From positions 67,901 through 131,900 of the forward strand of contig JAJVDF010000776.1 of assembly GCA_022410635.1 (NCBI GenBank): 64,000 bases of DNA, in the 5' to 3' direction. Positions 33,285 to 44,025 of the stretch are shown in pieces (the stretch's first letter is position 1; every line of letters begins with the position of its first letter). The notes under the pieces are model-generated. The model was not told the DNA's origin and did no database searches. It saw only the letters and a program-made list of their open reading frames with translations. This DNA is from Tretioscincus oriximinensis. Lineage: Eukaryota > Chordata > Lepidosauria > Squamata > Gymnophthalmidae. The position numbers and the translations under genes are program-made.

Positions 33285-33372
33285 TGGGAACATGGAGCCT
33301 GCCATAGGCTACACTAGCATGTGGATAGCCAAATTCTATAACCCAGAATAAGGCTCAGTGGGGACAGGGCCC
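33285..33372. mobile_element. hAT-like MITE half (CCCTGTCCCC family)
   Basis: GCCTGCCATAGGCTACACTA to AAGGCTCAGTGGGGACAGGG. Confidence 0.65.
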
Positions 33373-33785
33373 AAGAGCGATGGGGTTTGGTCTTCAGCAA
33401 CATCTAGCTTGCAGCCTCAAGATAAAAAAATCTTTGGGAAAAGAGCAAAGCCAAGGTAGCTTCAGTACCTTGGACAGATCCAGCCAAGCTGTAAAGATCC
33501 CAAGCCTTGCTCCAGCCACCCTCCTGCTGAGTCTGCTTGTGGACCAGTACAGCAGCAGGAAAGACCCTCTTGCCTAGGGACCTTGGGGGTCACCTAGCCG
33601 AACCTCGTGCTCCGTCCAGGCAATACTGAAGCCTTCCATTTAACACTTGGCCTTCCATTTAACTCTCTCCTAATTCAATTAAAGCAAGGGAGGGGGCATC
33701 TCTGTGGACCCACATCGTAATTTCCCTGTCATAATTTCCCTCTCAGCTGGACGTTCTGCCATTATAAGGTTTGACATGGTAGCAC
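33373..33785. other. No gene; unassigned
   Basis: No coding or repeat signature is evident to me. Confidence 0.35.
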
Positions 33786-33787
33786 TG

Positions 33788-34018
33788 AAGTTTGGTGTAG
33801 TGGTTAGACTGTTGGACTCGCATCTGGTCGCCTCCCGGTTCGATTCCCCACTCCTCCAAAGCCAGCTGGGTGACCTTGGACCAGTCACAGTTCTTTACAA
33901 CTCTCTCAGCCCTACCTACTTCACAGGGTGTCTGTTGTGGAGAAAGCAACAAAAGCTATATGTGCCTTGAGACCTTCGGGTATAGAGCGGGATATAAATA
34001 GAAATAAATAAATAAATA
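33788..34018 (+). mobile_element. Sauria-like SINE (group 2), full length
   Basis: Head TTTGGTGTAGTGGTTAGACT, perfect B box GGTTCGATTCC, body GGTGACCTTGGACCAGTCAC, tail CTTCGGGTATAGAGCGGGAT then AAATAAATAAATAAATA. Single-module reference for the duplicated copies. Confidence 0.92.
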
Positions 34019-34084
34019 TTGTAATCTAATGTAATATATTGTAACTACTCTGTTTATAGAATCTTTTTCATGAAAATAAAATTG

Positions 34085-34324
34085 AGTAAGAGGAAGGGGG
34101 GAGGAGGGAAGAGGAGGAAGAGGAGGAGGAAGAGAAGGAGGAAGGTGGATGAAGAAGGAAGAGAAGGAAAAGAAAGAGAGGAAGGAGGAAGGGGAAGGAG
34201 GAAGATGAAGGAGGAATAGGGGAAGAAAAANAAGAAGAGGAAGGAGGAGAGGAAAAAGAGGAGAAGAGGGAGAAGAAAGAAGATGAAGGNGGAAGAAGAG
34301 AAGAAATAGGAAGGTGGAAGATGG
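34085..34324. repeat. GGA/GAA tract at SINE tail
   Basis: Purine strand joined to the reverse-oriented SINE that follows. Confidence 0.95.
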
Positions 34325-34618
34325 AGAAGAAGAACTGGGTTCTTACACCCCACTTTTCTCACCTTTCAAAGCAGCTTATAAGGCTATTTTGCCCAAAGGC
34401 TGACATTCTATCTTCCCCACCAGGCTGTGGTGGTTCCCCCGTATCTACTTGCAGTCAGTTGCCACTTCTTGCCATTCTTGCTTTCGAATAGCTGGGTTGG
34501 CTGGAGCTACAGGCTAGTGGAAGGTGCTCAGCCGCCCCCACGTCCCACCCAGGGCCCCCAAACCCCATCTCCCAGGTGAGAGGCCGTCTCCTTAGCGACT
34601 GAGCCATTTGTGCCTGCN
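34325..34618 (-). mobile_element. tRNA-headed SINE (group 1)
   Basis: AGAAGAACTGGGTTCTTACA to GCGACTGAGCCATTTGTGCC. Confidence 0.9.
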
Positions 34619-35120
34619 AGAAAGGAGGAGGAAGATGAAGAGGAAAAGCAAAAGAAGAAAAGGAAGGAGGAGGAGTGTGCTTTCAGGGGAAAAATTTCCC
34701 CTTTAATAAAATCCTGAGGAAAAACCACCCGTGGAAACCCCTCATGGTCACATCTGCAGCACAGCAGGGAGACCCCCTGGTCTTTGCCTTCCTTCCCCAA
34801 ACCTGAGCCTCAGCTTCACATGCTGAACCTTTGCATTTCCCACCCTGCCCATCTTCCGGCTATTCTTCCTCTATACTGAACTTGGTGCCTTTAAACCCCC
34901 TCAACTGTTCCCCTTTTCCCTTTCCTTGGCCCTTATCCAGGACCAGAATTACGCCAAGGGAGCTTTTAATGCAGGCCAATAAAAGATTTTCCAAACCTGT
35001 TTTTTTTTAAATTATTATTATTATTAAAAAAAATTGCAGGTCCATTATTCCCTTGCGGTTCCATCTCTTCCAGCTGTGGANTGTGTAATGCAAGCCAGGC
35101 AGGCTGTGGGGTGGAAAGGA

Positions 35121-35457
35121 AACTACATTTCCCAGGCTCCCCTGAGCCCCCAGAGAACAAGCCATTGGAAGATTTAAATAGACCCAAGCCAGAAGCAACC
35201 AAACCTTTTGACTACTGAAGTCCACTCTACCTCCTCGCCTTTCATTGGCCGCTTGGGCACCGATCGGCTGGCAGATTGGCTAACCCGCCCGCCNTTCATT
35301 TCAACTCTGCCACGCCCATCAACCCCACGCCAGGCTTGGTAGACCTGAAGAGTAAACAGTGTATGTGTGCTGCTGCCACATTCCTTGCTCTATATTTAAC
35401 AGCTGCTGTGCTGCCTTCCTTTGGAGAGCTGAACAGATTCATGACTATTGTGGGGAG
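35121..35457 (+). promoter_or_regulatory. PLPP7: Candidate PLPP7 proximal promoter and non-coding first exon
   Basis: This repeat-free block directly upstream of PLPP7 contains, in order: a ZNF143-like motif (AACTACATTTCCCAGGCTCC, 35121-35140); two inverted CCAAT boxes (ATTGG at 35244 and 35275, 31 bp apart, about three helical turns); a CCACGCCC GC/KLF-like box near 35309; and a muscle cluster of CATTCCT (MCAT/TEAD, 35379-35385), CTATATTTAA (MEF2 consensus YTAWWWWTAR, also TATA-like, 35390-35399) and CAGCTG (E-box, 35400-35405). A splice donor GAG|GTAAGG ends a possible non-coding exon at 35457, and an acceptor CTCTGTCCAG|GG precedes 35598, giving a putative 140 bp intron. The start of transcription is inferred to be about 25-30 bp after the TATA-like element. 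Muscle-enriched expression of PLPP7/NET39 in mammals agrees with the motif set. Confidence 0.55.
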
Positions 35458-35609
35458 GTAAGGCAAGGCCTGGGTGGGCTTGGTGGGGAAAGGGTTGGCC
35501 GAAAGCTGGAGGAATTGGGAGGGGGGATTCCTTCTCCACTCTTTTCCCAAACCCCTTTCTGAAATCCAGCATAACCCACCTTGGTTCCTCTGTCCAGGGC
35601 CACCGTTCN

Positions 35610-36450
<841 letters not shown>

Positions 36451-36812
36451 TAGCTCACTGATTTGCATACATATTCAAAATTCACACCTGGAAAACTATT
36501 CTCTCATTTCTGCTGCTTCAATCCTTGTTTTTACCACTGAGTAGGGTTTTCTTTTTTGCTATCACCTATTTGGGCTCACAATCTTTTTATTTTCTGAATA
36601 TTTTCCAAGTTATTAATTCTTCACTTAGAAGTTTCAATTCCAATCACGTTAATTATATATTCATATCGCACTCTTTGTATATCCTTTTATCCTAATTATT
36701 GCCTTCCTTATATTTTCTTATATCTATATCCATACTCCAAGTTCCACATAACTCCTCTTCTATCTATTGTTTTAGTAACCCCATCATTGTAGTAAAAAAA
36801 GGCATCTGGGAG
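36451..36812. other. AT-rich intronic sequence
   Basis: No gene; resembles 62590-62860 in composition only. Confidence 0.35.
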
Positions 36813-36814
36813 AG

Positions 36815-37490
36815 TTCAACATTCCAAGGTATAACGGTCAATGACAGGGCTCGGATCTTTGGCAGCCTGCAGAGATCCAATGACAGGGCTTGGAACTTTG
36901 GCAGCCTCCAGAGACCAATGACAGGGCTTAGAACTTTGGCAGCCTCCAGAGACCAATGACAGGGCTTGGAACTTTGGCAGCCTCCAGAGACCCAATGACA
37001 GGGCTTGGAACTTTGGTAGCCTCTACTGACAAATGACAGGGCCCAGAAATTTGACAGCCTCCAGAGACCCAATGACAGGGCTTGAAACTCTGGCAGTCTC
37101 CACTGACAAATGACAGGGCTCAGAACTTTGGCAGCCTGTGGAGATCCAATGACAGGGCTCGGAACTTTGGCAGCCTCCAGAGACCAGAGTCCTGGGTTGA
37201 AAACTGGCTAAAAGACAGAAAATAGAGGGAAGTAATAAAAGGACAGTTCTCTGGATGGAAAGGAGTGAGAAGTGGAATACCCCAAGCCTGAGTATTGGGA
37301 CTTGTACTGGGAAAGAAAGGAAGGAAGGAAAGGAAAATGGAAAGAAAGAGAGAATGAGACAAAGAAGCAGCCTGTGAAAGAGGGATGCGAGGGGGTAAGG
37401 GAGGAAGGGCGTAACTGGAGGCATGGATGGGAGCAAGGGGGAGAAAGGGCTACAGCCTGTTCCATCAATGTAACGCAACAGGCTTATTCC
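36815..37490. repeat. Dispersed repeat containing an expanded minisatellite
   Basis: Same order of parts as 27540-27775: CAACATTCCAAGGTATAACG, CAATGACAGG units, purine block, and AACGCAACAGGCTTATTCC end. Confidence 0.7.
36840..37185. repeat. 38-39 bp minisatellite, nine units
   Basis: Nine consecutive AATGACAGGGCTTGGAACTT / TGGCAGCCTCCAGAGACC units. Confidence 0.95.
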
Positions 37491-37744
37491 ACTAGTTTGT
37501 CAACAAATCATTCCTCCTAGCCTTTTTTTACTTTTCCTATTATTTTCCTTATTCCCTAATTCTGTATCTTCCTGACTCATGTATCCACCCACCTCGTTAC
37601 TATCAATATAGGATTAAATACCGAGAGCCCCCAGGCCCACACAAGGTCCTTGACTTCCCTCTGTTTGGCTTCCATACTTTTCGTAGTGGGTTCCGCAGAG
37701 ATTGTCCTGTCTCCATGCAAAACCACACCAGCGGACATGTTTCC

Positions 37745-37905
37745 TGCTACAAACCCTTGGGGGCTGTGGCTCAGGGGGAGGACAACGTCCCTGGGAAGCA
37801 GACGGTAGCTGGTTCGATCCCTGGTCTCTCCCGGAGGGACGCAGTGGGAAACTGCCAGGAATTGCTCACAAAGTCCAGGGTGGTTATAACTCAAGTGATA
37901 GAGGA
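37745..37905 (+). mobile_element. tRNA-headed SINE unit opening a tandem array
   Basis: GGGCTGTGGCTCAGGGGGAG with B box GGTTCGATCCC; runs into GCTCACAAAGTCCAGGGTGG, the linker of later units. Confidence 0.75.
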
Positions 37906-37916
37906 GGAAAAGGGTG

Positions 37917-38214
37917 GAAGAAAATGGTTTTTATACCCTAACCCTTCTCACCTGAAGGGACTTAAAGTGGCTTTCAAGGTTAATTTTTTCCCACAGGCTT
38001 ACATATAATTAATCTTCCCCACCAGGATAATGGTGGTACTCATTTATCTAATTGACATGTAGATTGCAAATCTACTTTCTTCTGAATAGCTGAGTTGGTT
38101 AGAGCTGAAGGCCAGTAGAAGGCGCTCACCCCTCTCCACGTCCAGCACAGGGCCTCGAAACCGGATCTCTCCTTTGAAAGACCGGCTCTTAGCGACTGCG
38201 CCATTCGTGCCTTG
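37917..38214 (-). mobile_element. tRNA-headed SINE (group 1) inserted in the array
   Basis: AAGAAAATGGTTTTTATACC to CGACTGCGCCATTCGTGCC. Confidence 0.88.
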
Positions 38215-39000
38215 GCAATGGAAAAGCACTTCCATATCCGTGCCAAGAAAACTGCATTGAGATGCTCATAAAGTCTGGGATGGGTTATGGCTCCGTGATA
38301 GAGCAGAGTTCCTGGAAAGCAGAGAGCTGTTGCTTCAGATTCCCTGGAAATAGGTAATAGCAAACTGCTTCTGTGTGTCTGCTAAGAAAACTGCGAAGAG
38401 ATACCCATGGAATGTTGAGATGGTTGTAACACAGTGCTAGAATAAACTGGTTCCATTCTCGGTCTCTCCCCAGAACGAAGCAATGGCAAACCACTTCTAT
38501 ATCTNTGCCAGGAAAACTGCATTNAATTCTGGCGTGGGTTATGGCTTAGAAAGAACAAAGAAAACTNCAATTGACTGTGATCAATTAATTATAAACACCA
38601 CTGCAATTGTAGCNTAGTGATGCAGCAGATTTCGTGGAAAGTGGAGAAGTGTTGGTTTGATCGCTCTAGAAATAGGTAATAGCAAACCGTTTCTGTGTAC
38701 CTGCTAAGAAAACTGCACAGCGGGGNACAGGCAAAGCCTGGGAACTGCTGTAGGTCCATAGTAGAGAAAACTGCTNGGAAAGGGGAAACCTGCTGGTTCA
38801 GCCCCCTGCCTCTTCCCAGAAACAGGCAATGAAAACCACATCTGTATCTTAGCCAAGAAAACTGCATTGANGTCCTCACAGAATCCAGGATGGGTTGTAG
38901 CTCCATGATGGAGCAGAGTTCCTGGAAAAAAAGCAGAATTGCTGGTTTGGTCTTCCAAGAAACAGGTAACCAAGAAAGCCAGGAAACAAAAAATAATCAT
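38215..39000 (+). repeat. Tandem array of tRNA-like SINE units, about 120-195 bp each
   Basis: The landmark AAGAAAACTGC recurs at about 38249, 38388, 38511, 38706 and 38858, each followed by a GTTATGGCTC...GATAGAGCAGAGTTCC tRNA-like segment. All units are diverged. Confidence 0.75.
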
Positions 39001-39059
39001 TAATAAAACATTTTAAAAGATCCTTACCTTTCCTCCTTCCCTCCTTCCTAACCCTAATG

Positions 39060-39240
39060 CGTTTCGTGGGTTTTGAAGACCCTCTGTGGGTTTCTCATGT
39101 CCAAGAGATTCCTCAGGGGAGTGGGGATGGGTATGCATATTGGTGGGGTGATTTGCATATTCATGGATATTCATGAGTATGCAAATATGCATGAATATTA
39201 ATTACACACTTTGGGCCTCAGAAAATCTGGTCAGCCTGTT
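39060..39240 (-). mobile_element. Long-form MITE arm (TAGGCTGACC family)
   Basis: ATGAATATTAATTACACACT and GGCCTCAGAAAATCTGGTCA-type end as in 40900-40935 and 50095-50140. Confidence 0.65.
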
Positions 39241-39309
39241 TCCAAAACTTCTGTAAGTCTTCCCACCACATATATCTGCATATCCCCCTTTCTCCACTCC
39301 CATGTCCAC

Positions 39310-39738
39310 AGCCAGTTTGGTGTAGTGGTTGAGTGTTGGACTCGTACCTGGGAGTCTCCCGGTTCGATTCCCCACTCCTCCATGAAGCCAGCTGGGTGAC
39401 CTTGGGCCAGTCACAGTTCTTTGAACTCTCTCAGCCCCACCTACTCCACAGGGTGTCTGTTGTGGAGAAAGCATCAANAGCTATATGCTGGNTGACCTTG
39501 GGCCAGCCACAGTTCTTTGAACTCTCTCAGCCCCACCTACTCCACAGGGTGTCTGTTGTGGAGAAAGCATCAAAAGCTATATGCTGGGTGACCTTGGGCC
39601 AGTCACAGTTCTTTGAACTCTCTCAGCCCCACCTACTCCACAGGGTGTCTGTTGTGGAGGAAGCACCAAAAGCTATGTGCGCCACCCTATTGCAGGCCGC
39701 CCTGAGACCTTCCAGTATAGGGCGGGGTACAAGTACAA
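39310..39738 (+). mobile_element. Sauria-like SINE (group 2) with three tandem 96 bp modules
   Basis: Head AGTTTGGTGTAGTGGTTGAG and B box GGTTCGATTCC, then modules at 39391, 39487 and 39583 (period exactly 96), then CCTGAGACCTTCCAGTATAG tail. The modules are nearly identical. Confidence 0.95.
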
Positions 39739-39744
39739 ATAGGT

Positions 39745-40035
39745 AGTAGTAGCCAACAGCTTGGATAGTTTCAAGACAGGACTAGACAGGTTTATGGACA
39801 CTAAGGGTATAAATGGATACTAGGATAGTTGTCTGGATGTCGTCTCCCGGATGGAGCAACAGGCAGGACTCTTGAAATACCATTTNCAGGGAGTCATGAA
39901 CAGGAGCATATTTGCTTTCCTCTGTTCAGGCTGCCCAGGTGCATCTGGTGGGCCTCTGTGTGACACAGAATGCTGGACTTGATGGGCTGTGGCCTGATCC
40001 AGNATGGCTCTTCTTATGTTCTTATGTTCTTAAAT
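39745..40035 (+). mobile_element. CR1-clade LINE 3' end
   Basis: AGTAGCCAACAGCTTGGATA to TTCTTATGTTCTTATGTTCT. Confidence 0.9.
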
Positions 40036-40081
40036 AAATAAATAAGTAAAATAAATATGGTGGATGGAACATTCTGTATCT

Positions 40082-40475
40082 TATGCAGCGCATGTGCGCA
40101 AAAGCTGTAAATTGAGGTGCGTCATTCTTCATTGTGTTCTTTTAGAAGATCTTGAAGACGCACCTCTTTCGNCCGGACTTTGACTGGAGAAATGTCATTT
40201 TTCTTCCCACTTTTAGATACTGTTTTATACTGTTTTTAATTTGTCATTTTTCGATTGTTGTTTTTATTGTTGGCCACCCTGAGACCTTCAGGCACAGGGC
40301 AGCGTATAAGTATAAACAAATAAATAAATAAAATAAATCTGGGAATTTTTGTGCAGCAGACATGCACAAAAGTCACAATTCCAGGAATTCAGTCTAGCGC
40401 ATGTGCGCGAAAGCTGCAAATTTAAGAATTTGGTGTAGTGCATGTGCGCAAAATTTCCAAATCTGAGAATCTGAT
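40082..40475. repeat. Short array with GCGCATGTGCGC sites, interrupted by a SINE/LINE tail
   Basis: GCGCATGTGCGCAAAAGC at 40087, GCGCATGTGCGCGAAAGC at 40396, GCATGTGCGCAAAA at 40440. A BovB-type tail piece (40255-40345) lies between. Confidence 0.6.
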
Positions 40476-40489
40476 CATTTGCAGCGCAA

Positions 40490-40935
40490 CAAAGGCGTGC
40501 AAAAAAAAAAAATTCACTGCAGCACCATTAGGGGGCTCTGGCATCTAAGACCAGCTCCTGAAGGCACCCTCCCCTCAGTAAAAAATAAAAATTCTCACAC
40601 ACTTCGTAATTTTCTCACACACTTAAATGATTTTTTTTAAAAAAACAACAATACACTGCACCACCACTAGGGGTCTCTAGCAACCGGGGCCAGCTCCTGA
40701 AGGCACCCTCCCCTCAGTAAAAAAAAGAAAAAAAATTCTGATGCACTCCAAAAATTCTCACACAGTTTAAAAATTCTCACACACTTAAAAAATTTCTCAC
40801 ATGCTTCACAACTTTCTCAGGTGGGAATTTCGGAAGGGAATGTATGTTGGTGGGTAATTTGCAATATTTATGACTATGCAAATTAGCATATTAAATACCC
40901 CAGTTTGGGCCTCAGAAAATCTGGTCGGTCTACTG
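40490..40935 (-). mobile_element. Long-form MITE of the TAGGCTGACC family
   Basis: Two internal copies of CACCACTAGGGGTCTCTAGC / CAGCTCCTGAAGGCACCCTC, several TCTCACACACTT words, end GGCCTCAGAAAATCTGGTCG. Confidence 0.7.
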
Positions 40936-41274
40936 TAACGGGACCCAATGCAAAGCTCTCTTCTGTGAACAAGGAAAAGCCAATTTCTCCCCTCTTTCGG
41001 CATCTGCGCCACAACTTTTTCCTTGTCTTTGGACAGAGCCGGCAAATGTTTCTGATGCTGTCCCTGGGCTTACAGGCAAGCCTGGTGTCATAAGTATATG
41101 ATATGTATATATGTTTATAGTTATGTATTTTGGCTGTTAGCAAAAGCTGTTGATGCTTTGGAGGGAAAACCTCTGACTTTTGAATGTAACCAATGACTAA
41201 ACTGTATTTTGAGCGGGAAAAGCAGGAACCCAGTTATTTGACTGATTGGAGGGAAAATCTCTGACTTTTGAATG

Positions 41275-41393
41275 TAGGCTGACCAGATGACCCCTTTTGG
41301 GGTGGGTGGGTTGAAAACCAGTTTTTGGGGTGCCTCCCGGTTTTTTCTGAGGAAAAAACAAAAGATATTTCAAAAAAATATTTAGTCAGTCTA
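41275..41393. mobile_element. Foldback MITE, left boundary of the composite insertion
   Basis: Starts TAGGCTGACCAGATGACCCC, lacks most of its right arm, and ends GTCAGTCTA. Confidence 0.8.
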
Positions 41394-41464
41394 CTTTTGA
41401 GAAGTAGTTCGAGGTGCAAGAGGGCTTGNTTGATGGTAGAGAAAATTGTACCCTTCCTTATGCG

Positions 41465-41882
41465 ATTGTAATAAGAAAACATAAAAGAGTCCATCTAGTT
41501 CAATATTCTGTCTCCCACAATCCCAATTGCANACCTGGGCAGTTTGAAGTAGAAGAAGGAGGCAAAATCCTCGCCTGTTCTCCTCTGCTTGCAAATGGTT
41601 CTATTTCTCCATCTTGGCGACGGTATCAACAAATCCATCCTAATAGCTATTTATACCCTTGGCTTCTATGAACTAGTCTAACCCTGTCTTAAATCTATCC
41701 AGGTTTTATCCAGCTAACTCTTCTGGAAATAAATTCCACAGAACAATGACTTTATGGATGAAAACAAAACCCTTTCCCTTGCCTGTCCTCACTCTTCTGC
41801 ACATTGGTTTCAAGGAAGGACCCCTGATCCTAGTGTTGTGTGATAGAGAAAACATTTTTCTCTATTCACCCTATCCATCCCA
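41465..41882 (-). mobile_element. CR1-clade LINE fragment, identical to 50212-50629
   Basis: AAGAAAACATAAAAGAGTCC to the assembly gap. No differences from the 50 kb copy except Ns. Confidence 0.9.
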
Positions 41883-42202
41883 NNNNNNNNNNNNNNNNNN
41901 NNNNNNNNNNNNNNNNNNNNNNNNNNNNNNNNNNNNNNNNNNNNNNNNNNNNNNNNNNNNNNNNNNNNNNNNNNNNNNNNNNNNNNNNNNNNNNNNNNNN
42001 NNNNNNNNNNNNNNNNNNNNNNNNNNNNNNNNNNNNNNNNNNNNNNNNNNNNNNNNNNNNNNNNNNNNNNNNNNNNNNNNNNNNNNNNNNNNNNNNNNNN
42101 NNNNNNNNNNNNNNNNNNNNNNNNNNNNNNNNNNNNNNNNNNNNNNNNNNNNNNNNNNNNNNNNNNNNNNNNNNNNNNNNNNNNNNNNNNNNNNNNNNNN
42201 NN
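41883..42202. other. Assembly gap, 320 N
   Basis: By alignment with 50630-51038, the missing sequence is expected to be about 409 bp of the same LINE fragment. Confidence 0.95.
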
Positions 42203-42205
42203 ATG

Positions 42206-42396
42206 TAGGCTGACCAGATGACCCCTTTTGGCAGGGGTGAAAACCCGGTTTTGGGGTCCCTACCGTTTTTTGCTGAGGAAAAAGCTTTTCAAAAAAAAGT
42301 TTTTTTTTCCGAAATTTTTTTTTATTTTTTTTTCCTCAGCAAAAACCGGGAGGAACCCCAAAACCGGGTTTTCAATCCCGTCATCTGGTCAGCCTA
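42206..42396. mobile_element. Foldback MITE, right boundary of the composite insertion
   Basis: TAGGCTGACCAGATGACCCC to GTCATCTGGTCAGCCTA, near-identical to 51042-51205. Confidence 0.88.
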
Positions 42397-42654
42397 AATT
42401 GTAACCGATTACTGAGCTGTATTTTGAGCGGGAAAAGCAGGAACCCAGTGATTGGTTGAAACACTGTATAAATATAGCTGCTCTGGCATCAGGCAGTCAC
42501 TGCAGACCTGACTAAGGGCCACCTTAGAGCTGAATAAACCACTTTCAGAGCTGAGTCACTTGTCTGACTGGTATTTTCGGCAGCCGGGGCTCACACCTGG
42601 CTCGAAATTTGTTGCCAAGCTGCTTGAAATGAGTGAAATGTTTAAGAGGGGAGC

Positions 42655-43185
42655 TTTCTCTCCCTCTCTCCTTTCCACTTTCTCTCTCTCCCTTCTCTCC
42701 TTTTCCTTTCTCTCTCTCTCTCTACCATTTGTCTTTCTCTCTTCCATTCCCATTTCCCTTTTTTCTCCCTCTCTTCTTTCTCTCTCGTTTTTTTCTCCCT
42801 CTCCCTCTTTCTCCCTTCCTCTCTCTTCCACCCTTCCTATTCTTCCCCTTTCCTTCCTTCACTACAATCTTTTTTCTCTTCTCCCTTCCCACACTTCTCT
42901 CTTTATCTTCTTACCTTTATTTTTTTCTCCCTCCTTGCCTTATCTTCCTTTATCCCTCTCCATTTTTCTTTGATTCCCCCTTTCCCTTTCTTTCTTTTCC
43001 CCTCCTTCCTTCTCTTTTTCTCCTCTGTTTAGTTCTTCCCTTTGTCTCCCTCCCTTCTTCTCCCTTTCTTCCTTTTTCTTTTATTATTCATACCCCTCTT
43101 TTCTTTCTACTCCCTGCTTCTCTTTCCCTCCCTTTCTCTCTCCTTATTTTGTTTTGTTCTCCCTTTCTTTGTCTTCCTCGTGTGT
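42655..43185. repeat. Polypyrimidine (TTCC/TCTC) tract, 530 bp
   Basis: Almost only C and T on this strand; Leu/Ser/Phe/Pro frames are artefacts. Confidence 0.95.
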
Positions 43186-43374
43186 CCTAGGAAGCTGTCA
43201 GTGCAATCTATATCCCCCGTGAGGCAGGAAGGTTATTTTAAGAGTGTGAGGGAATTTCCCCCTCACCCCAGCCAACAAAATGACGTCCTTATATGGGTGC
43301 TTTTGGCAGGCTTCAAATCTGCAGTTACCTATAACAAATCACACAGACACACTGGGTGAGTGACTGAAAGTGAA

Positions 43375-44025
43375 CATTTACTGTGTTCAGTTCTGGTCAC
43401 CACATCTCAAGAGGGATATTGTGGAACTGGAGAACGTGCAGAAAAGGGCAACAAGAAGGATCAAGGGTCTGGAGCTCCTCCCTTATGAAGTCAGGATACA
43501 ACGTCTGGGCCTCCTCAGCCTTGGAAGATGGCGTTTGAGAGGTGATCTGATTGAAGTGTACAAAATCATGCATTGGTGAATGAACAGGGTGAATAGAGAA
43601 AAAACGTTTTCTCTATTACACAACACTAGGACCAGGGGCCCCTCCTTAAAACTGTTGGGTAGAAAAGTGAGAACAGACAAAGGAAAGTATTTTTTCACCC
43701 AGAGGGTCATCGGCCTGTCGAATTTACTTCCTGAATAGCTGGTGGTAGCTAACAGCTTGGATAGCTTCATGGCAGGACTAGACAGGTTTATGGACACCAA
43801 GGGTATAAATGGGTCCTAGGATGGATGTCTGGATGCTGCCTCCGGGATGAAGCAACAGGCAAGACTCCTGAAATGCCATTTGCAAGGAGTCATGAACAGG
43901 AGCATATTTTGTTTTCCTCTGTTCAGGCTGCCCAGGTGCATCTGGTGGGCCCCTGGGTGAGATAGAAGGCTGGACTAGGTGGACTGTGGCACAATCCAGT
44001 ATGGCTCTTCTTATGTTCTTATGAA
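43375..44025 (+). mobile_element. CR1-clade LINE 3' fragment
   Basis: The frame at 43370-43579 reads CVQFWSPHLKRDIVELENVQ and LSLGRWRLRGDLIEVYKIMH; 3' end CTTCTTATGTTCTTATG. Confidence 0.92.

Larger units (their letters stand above)
41086..42595 (+). mobile_element. LTR of an endogenous retrovirus or LTR retrotransposon, disrupted by a composite insertion
   Basis: Reads as U3 with a direct repeat of period 88 (starts 41160 and 41248), then a TATA box (TGTATAAATATAG, about 42466), a polyadenylation signal AATAAA (about 42533), U5 and a CA end, followed by a TGG that could open a primer-binding site (42598). No internal coding region follows, so it behaves like a solo or truncated LTR. The second U3 unit is split at 41274/42397 by foreign DNA. 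Confidence 0.7.

Noticed and set aside
39333..39746. 137-codon ORF with a repeated protein motif
   Set aside because: In-frame reading of the 96 bp SINE module; an artefact of period divisibility by three.
41746..42213. 155-codon ORF consisting mostly of X
   Set aside because: It spans the 320 N assembly gap.
42633..43190. 185-codon Leu/Ser/Phe/Pro ORF that mimics a membrane protein
   Set aside because: Polypyrimidine tract.
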